Part shown: positions 26,856-35,380 of the stretch, in pieces | Numbering within the stretch: position 1 is the first letter of the stretch | How the letters are laid out: each line of letters begins with the position of its first letter | Source: CAWAMR01 sp963783095 | GTDB lineage: Bacteria > Planctomycetota > Planctomycetia > Gemmatales > Gemmataceae | Length of the DNA: 64,000 bases | Direction of reading: 5' to 3' | Assembly: GCA_963783095.1 (NCBI GenBank) | Contig: CAWAMR010000001.1 | Coordinates: 248,001 to 312,000, forward strand | The notes under the pieces: generated by a model | Databases searched by the model: none | Told to the model about the DNA's origin: nothing | Seen by the model: only the letters and a program-made list of their open reading frames with translations | Made by a program: the position numbers and the translations under genes

Positions 26856-28355
26856 TTATTTCCCCAACTCTTCCAATAACAGTCGATTCACCAGTTCCGC
26901 GTTGGCCATTCCCTTGGTTTCCTTCATGACCGCACCCTTGATGCGGTCGGCAGCTTTCACTTTCCCGGCTTTGAAATCGTTGGCGGCTTGCGGATTGCCC
27001 TCGATCGCCTTGCGGATCAAATCGCGGATTTTCCCCTCATCCATGACGACCGCGCCGATTCCGAGCTTCGTCATCGCGCCGGCAACATCGTCGCCGTGTT
27101 CCAGCATCTGCGCATAGACCTCGCGCGCCTTTTTCATCGGCAGTCCGGTCTTCATCACTTCCGCCACCAGGCCGCTGAGCCGGTCGACCGTCAACGGGAA
27201 TTCATCGATCGAGACGTTGCGATCCTTTAACGAAGCAAGAACTTCGTTTGCCACCCAGTTACATGCCACTTTCGGATCACCCGTTTTGGAGGCAAGCGAC
27301 TCGTAATAAGCAACGATCCGCCGACCCTGACTCGTCAACACCCGCGCATCGTAGGCAGACAGGCTATACGGTGCTTGCTGAAGTCGATCTCGTTGCGCAG
27401 CGGGCAGTTCGCCTGTCGCCTTGCGGGCTTCGTTGACTTCGGCCTCGGAAACAACCACCGGAACCAAGTCAGGCTCCGGGAAGTAGCGATAATCGGCGGC
27501 CTCTTCCTTGTGGCGCTGGACGATCGTCACCCCTTTGGCGTCGTTCCAGCCGGCGGTGGTCTTGGAGATCTTGGCGATGCGATAGTTGACGGGATCTTTC
27601 TGAAATTCCTTGTATTGACGCTCGGCCTCGTGAGCGATGGCTCGTCCCACGGAGCCGATACTGTTGAGGTTTTTCACTTCCACAAGAGGAGTTGCCGCAA
27701 TGCTGCCATCGGCTTGCGGAATATGAGTGTTGACGTTGGCATCGCAGCGCAGACTACCTTCCTGCATTTCGCAGTCGGAAACACCGATTTCGCGCAGCAT
27801 GAGCCGAAGCTCTTCGAGATAAGCCTTGGCCTCTTCCGGGGTGTTGATTTCAGGCTGGCTGACGATTTCCAATAGCGGCGTGCCGGTGCGATTGAGATCG
27901 ACCTTGGCTGTCGCCGCCACGACCCGATTCATCGTGCATGTTCTTGCCGGCATCCTCTTCGAGATGGGCGCGGATAATGCCGACCTTCTTGGGGACGTAT
28001 TCCTTCTTGGGATCGGCAGCAGCATTGATTTCCAGCCAGCCGTCGTGGCTGAAGGGCAGGTCGTACTGGCTGATCTGATAGTTCTTGGGCAAATCGGGAT
28101 AGTAGTAGTTCTTGCGATCCCACTTGGTGAAACTGGCGATCTGGCAGTTCAGCGCCAGGGCAGCTGCGCAGCGAGAGTTCAAAAGCCTGGCGATTCATGA
28201 CCGGCAACACGCCCGGCATTCCCAGACACACGGGACAGACTTGCGTAGTTGGGCGGCGAGCCGAACTTGTTGAGGCAACCACAGAACAACTTGGTCTTGG
28301 TGAGCAGTTGAACGTGGACTTCCAAGCCGACGACGATCTTGAATGGTTCTGCCAT
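26856..28355 (-). CDS. gatB: Asp/Glu-tRNA amidotransferase subunit B (three frameshifts)
   Basis: GatB transfers ammonia to Glu-tRNA(Gln) or Asp-tRNA(Asn) in the GatCAB complex. Four frame segments line up: FKIVVGLEVHVQLLTKTKLF with FGSPPN; QVCPVCLGMPGVLPVMNRQA; NCQIASFTKWDRKNYYYPDL to IIRAHLEEDAGKNMHDESG; and KVDLNRTGTPLLEIVSQPEI to the stop. One extra base each at about 28247, 28165-28180 and 27906 explains all three breaks. After them the tail domain is intact (LVAEVMKTGLPMKKAREVYA, NPQAANDFKAGK). An essential gene with three single-base gains points to sequence error. Start: ATG at 28355. Confidence 0.93.
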
Positions 28356-28370
28356 AGAGTATCTCAAAGG

Positions 28371-28958
28371 TCAAAAGAGGTTGGCCACGATCGCATGAAA
28401 TCCGGGAATCACATCGGGAACAGTGAGGACATCTGTTGTATGGTAAGTTTTCGGAGGTATCCCACGTCGATACTCGGTGACGGTTTGTCGAGCAGGATCG
28501 GGTGCCCATACTACGACAACACCCGCATCGAGGTATTCTTGCACCTTTCGGTCGATCTCGGGCTGTGTATCGTTCGGACTACGAACCTCGACCACCAATT
28601 CAGGAATGGTCAAAAGGTAACCTTCCGAAGTAAGCTGGAGAGGCAACGAGGCGTTCGTGATGAAAGCGACATCGGGCACGACGAATCGATCCGGATTTCT
28701 TCGCAGTACAACCCCCGGCTCGGTTCGGGTGAGACCATGTCCCTGTCGTTGTCCTTGCAGGCCGATTTCGAGTATCAACTGCGTTTGACTGGACGAGTGA
28801 ATATCGCCAGCTGGGGCCACAATAATGATCCTCCCATCATCGAGTTCATAATTGACATCGCCGCTCGCAAGGCGTCTTGGCAAAAAGGGGAGATCGGCTA
28901 TTGTCCAAAGCCTGGGTGCAAAAGGCATCGGCGACGAAGGCGATAGCATGGTGGTCAT
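28371..28958 (-). CDS. Uma2 family nuclease-like protein, tandem copy A
   Basis: A 195-residue Uma2 protein: RRLASGDVNYELDDGRIIIV at the N-terminus, then FVVPDVAFI with the first acidic residue, PELVVEVRSPND with the catalytic Glu, and EIDRKVQEYLDAGVVVVWAP. The fold is PD-(D/E)XK; a biological role is not known. Its 3' 100 bases are almost identical to those of the neighbouring copy at 28972-29560. ATG at 28958. Only 13 bases separate it from the next copy, so the two are a tandem pair on one strand. Confidence 0.9.
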   Translation of the reverse strand: MTTMLSPSSPMPFAPRLWTIADLPFLPRRLASGDVNYELDDGRIIIVAPAGDIHSSSQTQLILEIGLQGQRQGHGLTRTEPGVVLRRNPDRFVVPDVAFITNASLPLQLTSEGYLLTIPELVVEVRSPNDTQPEIDRKVQEYLDAGVVVVWAPDPARQTVTEYRRGIPPKTYHTTDVLTVPDVIPGFHAIVANLF

Positions 28959-28971
28959 GGAAGCTCAACTC

Positions 28972-29560
28972 TCAAAAGAGGTTAGCCACGATCGCATGAA
29001 ATCCGGGAATCACATCGGGAACAGTGAGGACATCGGTTGCCTGATAAGTTTTCGGAGGTATATCACGTCGAATACTCGGTCACGGTCTGCCGGGGCGGAT
29101 CGGAAACCCAGACAACCAATACACCGGCCAAAAGATACTCTTCAGCTTTCCGTTCGAGTTCCAGCATCGAATCGTTGGGGCCACGAACCTCTACGACGAG
29201 TTCGGGAATCGTCGCAAAGTAGCCTTCTGGAGTAAAACGAATCGGCACGGACTTGTTCATCACGAAGACAACGTCGGGACCAACTAGCCGATCTGGATTT
29301 GTCCGAAGAATGACACCAACTTCCGGAACTGCGATCCCAAGGCCTTTGTCTTCGCCTTGTCGAACAAATTGATTGAGGAATTTCTTTTGAGAAAACGCAT
29401 GAATTCCACCCGGTGGGGCCACAATAACGATCCTCCCGTCATCGAGTTCGTAATCGACATCTCCAGTAGCTAGCCTTCTTGGAAACAAAGCCACATCTGC
29501 AGCCGTCGCGAGTCTGGGAACATCGGCCAACGGCAACGATGGCAAGAGCAACGTGCTCAT
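28972..29560 (-). CDS. Uma2 family nuclease-like protein, tandem copy B (frameshifted)
   Basis: A paralogue of the preceding gene (RRLATGDVDYELDDGRIVIV, LVGPDVVFVM, PELVVEVRGPND, LERKAEEYLLAGVLVVWV). The frame ends early at 29063 (TVTEYST). Removing one T near 29070 gives EYRRDIPPKTYQATDVLTVP and then VIPGFHAIVANLF to a TGA at 28972, which matches copy A residue for residue. So this is a whole gene with one base miscounted, or a very recent break. ATG at 29560. About 100 bases of shared 3' sequence suggests gene conversion or recent duplication. Confidence 0.85.
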
Positions 29561-29597
29561 GGTATTTCTCCTCTGCGAAGAAGGCGCTTATTCAGCA

Positions 29598-29750
29598 TTA
29601 TCCAGAGTCGGAGGGTGTTTTTCCAGTGCCGCGAACCGTTCGTGTCAGCTCCGTCGCAATCCGTAAACGAGATTTCTTTTCATCCTCAGTGCGGTGTTTC
29701 TCATCCTCTGCCTTGGTGTGCCATTTTCTTTGAGACTGGAACCACCCAAG
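29598..29750 (-). pseudogene. Remnant of a Uma2 C-terminal coiled-coil tail
   Basis: The frame ends with KAEDEKHRTEDEKKSRLRIA then TELTRTVRGTGK and a stop at 29598. This mirrors the tail of the Uma2 gene at 34417 (HRAEDEKLRADDEQRRADDE to VGGTG). No nuclease domain precedes it, so it is a decayed end. The limit on the 5' side is approximate. Confidence 0.45.
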
Positions 29751-29802
29751 AAGCGACAGTTTCCAGCCATCAACGACTGAAGTGAGACAGAGCTTCGATT
29801 GA

Positions 29803-30017
29803 GAGTTTTTGGATGTATCCAAGACCGTGCGTGGTTATACTAACCACTCGAACGATGGATACAAACGATCGACCGGGACTCGCAGGAGAATTGACGCATC
29901 CGAACCATCGGAATGGGAACGGCACTGGATCGGGAGTTTTTGGAATGTACCCGCAAGAGAACGCGACTATACTAAACACGCTCTCAAAGGAATACAAACG
30001 ATCGACTCCGATCCAGG
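29803..30017. repeat. Imperfect ~82-bp direct repeat upstream of the second ECF sigma gene
   Basis: Copy 1 is at 29803-29884 and copy 2 at 29934-30017. Shared pieces are GAGTTTTTGGA, a TATACTAA box (29836 and 29968) followed by CAC, and ATACAAACGATCGAC. The second copy ends 11 bases before the sigma gene's ATG. The TATACT could be a -10 box, so this looks like a duplicated promoter or operator. Copy 1 also contains GGTTATACTAACC, an inverted repeat around TAC. Confidence 0.6.
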
Positions 30018-30028
30018 GTTGTTGGGCG

Positions 30029-30596
30029 ATGAACTCCACGCCAGTCAGTTTGCTCGAAAGGCTTCACCGCTCTGATGACGCGGAAGCCTGGACACGTTTC
30101 GTACTGCTATATGCGCCGATGCTGTATTCGTGGGCGAGCCGGCTCGGGATGCAGGATGCCGACGTGGCGGACTTCGTTCAAGAGATCTTCACGGTACTAC
30201 TTCGCCGAATGCCGGAGTTTCGCTACGATCCTGCCTTTCGGTTCCGCAGTTGGCTCAGGATGGTCGCGATCAACCACTGGCGCGACCGCGCCAAGCGACG
30301 ACCCATCCCGCAGCCGATCGGTTCCGCCGGGGAGTTGGATGACCTCCACAGTTCGGATCAGCTCGAACAACTCATCGAGACCGAGCACAACGCTTTTCTG
30401 ATGCGTCGCGCGCTCGACATTTTGAAGACCGACTTCAAACCCATTACCTGGCAGGCTTTCTGGCAAGTTGCCGTCGATAATCGACCCGCGGCGGAAGTCG
30501 GCGAAGCTGCTTGGATTGACCGTCGCTGCGGTCTATGCCGCCAAGTGTCGAGTGCTGACTCGATTACGTCAAGAACTGGCTGGGTTCTATCCATAA
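30029..30596 (+). CDS. ECF sigma factor (partner of the LRR kinase; frameshifted in region 4)
   Basis: The protein opens with MNSTPVSLLERLH; region 2 is DADVADFVQEIFTVLLRRMP and FRSWLRMVAINHWRDRAKRR, and the WQAFWQVAVDNRPAAEVGE linker follows. The open frame then goes astray (AAWIDRRCGLC). Skipping one base near 30505 restores region 4: LLGLTVAAVYAAKCRVLTRL and QELAGFYP, with TAA at 30594-30596. It gives about 189 residues, similar to the sigma factor at 21997. The kinase gene follows 93 bases later, forming the second sigma/kinase pair of the window. The promoter region carries the direct repeat described separately. Confidence 0.88.
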
Positions 30597-30689
30597 CGAC
30601 TTTTTTGACCAAACCGCTCTTTTTCGCGTCAGGTTTTCGCGTCGAAGGTCGTATTGTAGTGCGAGATCATTTTTTTCGTGGAGCTTCGC

Positions 30690-33600
30690 ATGAATCCGAT
30701 CACCGTCTGTCCCACTGCGGACGGCCTTAGCCGGCTCATCAACGGCCAGTTGCCCGAATCCGAGATCGAATCACTGCTCAACCACCTCCAAGAGTGCCCG
30801 CAATGCGTCCAGAAAGTGGGCACGCTCAGCGACCCATCCGTCACCAGTGATCTCCACGCAGCTGGGACGATGCCCGAGATGGGCAAGGGCGCACACTTCC
30901 AGTCGTTGATGCAAAAATTGATCGAAATTGGTCTTCCAAGCAACAAGGCTGCAACCGCAAGCTCTGCTGCATCGATCGGTGCTCATACGATTGAGCAGTT
31001 GCCGTCGCAATCGGGTTCTTCTGAATTGAGTTTCCTGGGTTCCCCGCAAGCCGCGGATGAGATCGGCCGACTCAACGGCTACCGCGTTCTGAGGATCCTT
31101 GGAGAAGGCGGTATGGGTATGGTTCTGGAAGCAGAGGATATTCGCCTCAAGCGCCGGGTTGCCCTCAAGGTGATGAAACCGGAAGTCGCCAAAAAGGAGC
31201 TCAACCGCCAGCGTTTCGTGCGCGAAGCCGAGGCAGCTGCCAAGGTCGAGCACGATCACATCGTTCCTATCTTCCAGGTCGGCGAGGAAAATGGCGTCCC
31301 CTTTATCGCCATGCCGTTTCTGAAGGGGGAGCCGCTCGACGCCCGCCTCAAGCGCGGCCGGATGGAAATGCCGGAAATCATCCAGATTGGGCGACAAATC
31401 GCCGAGGGGCTGGCGGTCGCCCACGAACAGGGTCTGCTCCATCGGGACATCAAACCCGGCAACATTTGGCTGGAGGAAATCCGAACCTCGGAACGCGCCA
31501 GCCGGGCCGAGAAGCAACAGACATACCGGGTGCGGATTCTGGACTTCGGCCTGGCCCGGCTCTCCGGCGACAGCGAGCACCTCACGCAATCGGGCACAAT
31601 CCTGGGCACGCCCAGCTACATGGCTCCCGAACAAGCGCGGGGCCGGGAGGTCGATTTTCGCGTCGACCTCTGGAGTCTCGGCTGCATCCTCTACGAGATG
31701 ACCACCGGCCAACGGCCGTTCAACGGTCGGGATACCATGGCCATCATTTCCGCCCTCGCCCTCGACGACCCCGCCGATCCGCGCCTCGCTCAACCCGAAT
31801 ATCCCAAACGAGCTCGCGACGCTCATCGTGAAACTTCTGGACAAGGATCCATCCAAGCGTCCCGGCTCCGGCGACGAAGTGGCGGAGGCGCTGCGTCGAC
31901 TCCAGCCAGGGACAGTTGTTGTGTCGGTGCCGCGAGCCGACGGAGCGACTCCTTGGGCTGGCATCGATGAAGACGACAGAACCGCTGTTAGTTCCAAAGC
32001 GGCAGTCGCAACGCGGAGGGCGGAATCGAGAACCAAGCCTCGATCGCCCGCGAAGTGGATCGTCGCGGCGGCTCTGCTGCTATTGATCGGCGGCGGATTT
32101 GCTGCGTATCAGCTCATTTTCAAGACGAAGAACGGCACGCTGACCGTGGAAGTGGATGGCGATGCAAAGGTACTCTTTGAGAAGGGCGAGTTGCACATCC
32201 TCGATGACAGTGGAAAAGCGCTTTACACTCTCAGGCCGAGCGATAAGAACAAGACCCTGCCACAGGGCAAATACCTGATTGAAGTCGCCGGTGTCGGCGG
32301 CCTGAAGCTCAATACCGACAAGTTCGAGATCACCCGCGATGGCAAAGCGACGGTGCGCGTAACGATCGATTCCCCGGTGGTGGTCGCGGCCAAGAAAGAA
32401 CCGCTGGCGAAGAGCGGACCGCAAGAGTTGAAGTCGCCGGAAACTGTCGAAGGATTCCGGCCGCTGTTCAACGGCAAGGACTTGCGCGGCTGGTCGGTGG
32501 ACAGCGGCGCGAAGGAACATTGGAAAGTCGAAAATGGCAGTATCAAAGGCATTGGAGCTGGCTCCCCCGCTGCCGGTTCTGGAAGTAGAGGCTGGCTTCT
32601 GACCGATCGGGAGTACGAAAATTTCGTTCTGGAACTGGAGTTCCAGGCACCGCTGGAATCGGCAAGCGGGGTTGGGATCCGGGCGATTCCCGGCGAAATC
32701 GTTGAAGGCTTACCCCACCATCTCGCTATCAAGCTCGACCGATGGTCGAACCCAACGTACCCAAAATATGGTTCCATCTACTACTGGATCAACACTTTCC
32801 TGCAACCAAGCAAGGAACCCAAGGCGGTAGCCGACGGGAAGTGGAATAAACTCGCAGTTCAGCTCCAGGGTGATGACCTTCGAGTTTCCGTCAACGGTGA
32901 AGAGGTCCAGAACCTCAGCCTCAGTGACTTGGCCAAAAAGCCGCAATTCTTTCCGGGCGTGAAGCGCAAAACCGGCCGAATCGGCCTGCAACAGCACACG
33001 GGTGAGGTTCTGTACCGCCGCATCAATATCAAGGAATTGCCGAAAGCTTCCGCCGATCCCGACCGCAAGGCCGCCGAGTATGCGCTGTCCATCGGCGGGA
33101 CGGTCGGCGTGAACGATCAAGAAAGCGTGTTCAAGGCTGCCGCCGACCTGCCGAACGAGGCGTTCCGGCTCACGAAGGTCGATTTGAATGGGTGCAAAAA
33201 AGTGACCGATGCTGGCCTGGCCGTCTTCAAAGATTGTAGGAATCTGACGTCTCTCTCGCTTCCTAACACACAAATTACCAATGTCGGCCTTGCCAACTTC
33301 AAGGATTGTAAGAACCTTACGCTACTTGACCTGTGGGACACTAAGATGACCGATGCGGGACTGGTCCACTTCAAAGACTGCAAGAATTTGACCATCCTTC
33401 AACTGTCCGGTACGATGGCGAGCGACGCGGGCCTTGCCGCCTTCAAGGATTGCAAGAATCTGTCGTACCTGGCACTCGGGGGCACGCAGGTCAGCGACCT
33501 TGGTCTAGTTCACTTCAAGGACTGCAAGGAGCTGACTCTGCTCGCTTTAGATGGAGCGCCGGTCAGCGACGCTGGTCTCGCCCAGTTTACCGACCGGAAG

Positions 33601-34317
33601 AAACTAACAAAACTTGACCTGAGAAAAACGAAAGTCACCGCTTCCGCAATCGAGAAACTGAAGAAGGCATTACCCAATTGCACGATCGACTGGGACGGCG
33701 GCACGATCAAGCCGAAGGCGGCCGTCGATCCCGACCGCCAGGCCGCTGAGTGGGCGCTGTCGGTCGGCGGCTACGTTCACGTGAACGAACTGGAACCGAA
33801 AATCAAAACCGCCGCTGCCTTGCTCCGTGAGGCATTCCGGTTAACCTGGGTCGAACTGCCCCAAAGCAAGCAGGCGACCGACGACGGGCTGGCGATTTTC
33901 AAGAACTGCAAGAATTTGATGAGACTTAATTTGTGGTCCACCCCGGTGAGCGATGTGGGTCTGGCCCACTTCAGGGACTGTAAGAGCCTAATCTACCTCG
34001 ATCTAAATGGCACCAAGGTCACAGACACGGGGATGGTCCATTTGAAAGAATGCAAGAACCTGATCCACCTCAACCTGAGCTCGACGGGTGTAAGCGATAT
34101 GGGACTGGGAAACTTCAAGGGCTGTAACGGCCTCCAACAGCTCTTTTTGTGGGAAACAAAGGTGACCGATGCGAGTTTGGCCAACTTCGAGGGGTGCAAA
34201 GAATTGAGGGAACTCGACCTGAGAGAAACAAAGGTCACGCAAGCGGGAATCGATCGCTTGAAGAAGGCCTTGCCGAAGTGCAAGATCGATTGGGGAAAGG
34301 GTACAGTCAAGCCATAG
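30690..34317 (+). CDS. Zinc-finger Ser/Thr kinase with DUF1080 and leucine-rich repeats (frameshifted)
   Basis: About 1208 residues. The N-terminus has an anti-sigma-like finger (His32, Cys36, Cys39; further Cys7). The kinase is complete (GEGGMGMVLE, VALKVMKP, HRDIKPGNIWL, DFGLAR, GTPSYMAPEQ) up to a break near 31784: removing one C turns LAQPEYPKRA into SLNPNIPNELATLIVKLLDK. A membrane helix (IVAAALLLLIGGGFAAYQLI) is followed by a DUF1080-like lectin/LamG domain (FRPLFNGKDLRGWSVD) and two blocks of 24-residue leucine-rich repeats (LDLWDTKMTDAGLVHFKDCK), each headed by an ALSxGG motif. Starts at ATG 30690 with GTGGAG upstream. It probably senses an extracellular carbohydrate or protein and acts on the sigma factor upstream. 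Confidence 0.93.
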
Positions 34318-34416
34318 CCGATCGAAACCCGATCGGCAAGCCCATTCATCGATCAATGTCGCAATCGCGAAGGCGTTTTCAAACGAATCGCCGCTTGCTT
34401 TCCTCACGACTTTGGT

Positions 34417-35220
34417 TTATCCAGTGCCGCCAACCGGTCTGCGCAATTGCTGAACTTCCGCTTCCATGCTCAAACGTAGCCGTTTCTCTTCATCCGCACG
34501 GCGTTGCTCATCGTCTGCGCGACGTTGCTCATCGTCTGCGCGGAGTTTTTCATCCTCGGCGCGATGGGACGCCCCTTCCTCTCCAAAGAAGATCAGATTG
34601 CCTTCGGAATCGAAGAACCGTAGCCAGGTGTCGGAATAGCGTTCAACCGAACCTTGCCATGAACCAATCCAAAGTTCGAGTTCATCGGACCAGATTCGTC
34701 CCTGCTCGTTACGAGGAAGTTCCTTATACCTTCCCTTAACCAACCGCCAGCCGTCCAGATGCCCCGTGTCGTGGTTGTAGCAGAAGTATTCGGGAATCCG
34801 CAACCACTGGTAGACGTCTTTCTTCTCGCCGTAGTCGGCGTTGATGGTGGTTGGAGAACAAAGTTCGATCACGACGCTGGGTGTTCGACCGCCCTCGAGC
34901 CAAATTGCCCAATACGGACGCATCGGTTGACGTTGCGTCCCCCAGACAAAGAAGAAATCCGGGCCTTTAAAATCGCGGTTTCGGGCTTGCTCTTCGCTGT
35001 AGTAGAGAAAGCTGTTGCCGCCCACGTAGTAATCCTGACGATCGCGAAAGCGATAATCGACGCTTGCGATCAGCACATTCATGGCCCGACGATGCCACTC
35101 GGTTTCCAATGGCTCACCATCACTTTCGATCAATTCAACCTTCGGCAGAATCGATTCGATTTCCAGCTCAGTCGGATCCGAAACCGAAGCCGGCAGGTCG
35201 AGAACAGAAGGCTCATTCAT
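34417..35220 (-). CDS. Uma2 family nuclease-like protein with coiled-coil tail
   Basis: A 267-residue Uma2 protein. The nuclease core includes RRAMNVLIASVDYRFRDRQD, FKGPDFFFVWG, TPSVVIELCSPTTINADYGE and KKDVYQWLRIPEYFCYNHDT. The C-terminal 50 residues are an alternating charged coiled coil: HRAEDEKLRADDEQRRADDE then QRRADEEKRLRL. The tail is coded by exact 21-base units (34502-34543). Uma2 proteins often have such tails; the role is unknown. ATG at 35220. It converges with the LRR kinase gene across 99 bases with no clear terminator. Confidence 0.9.
   Translation of the reverse strand: MNEPSVLDLPASVSDPTELEIESILPKVELIESDGEPLETEWHRRAMNVLIASVDYRFRDRQDYYVGGNSFLYYSEEQARNRDFKGPDFFFVWGTQRQPMRPYWAIWLEGGRTPSVVIELCSPTTINADYGEKKDVYQWLRIPEYFCYNHDTGHLDGWRLVKGRYKELPRNEQGRIWSDELELWIGSWQGSVERYSDTWLRFFDSEGNLIFFGEEGASHRAEDEKLRADDEQRRADDEQRRADEEKRLRLSMEAEVQQLRRPVGGTG
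34502..34543. repeat. Two tandem 21-bp repeats coding the coiled-coil tail
   Basis: CGTTGCTCATCGTCTGCGCG recurs at 34502 and 34523 with a period of 21 bases; each unit codes RADDEQR on the minus strand. Weaker copies flank it. Unit number is likely to vary between strains. Confidence 0.75.
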
Positions 35221-35380
35221 CGATCAAACCTCCAAACGGTAACACGCTACGATGGTATCATAATATACCTGACCATCTCTACATCTTCGAGTGAAGTTCC
35301 GTCACCCTTGACGAAACTCCTCTACGATAGCACACTCCTCTTAAACGATTCCTCTGCTCTTTACGTCATTTGGGGTTCTC

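Noticed and set aside
33200..34300. Tandem DNA repeats that might be a CRISPR or satellite array.
   Set aside because: They are the codons of the leucine-rich repeats, 72 bases apart and diverged, in one open frame.
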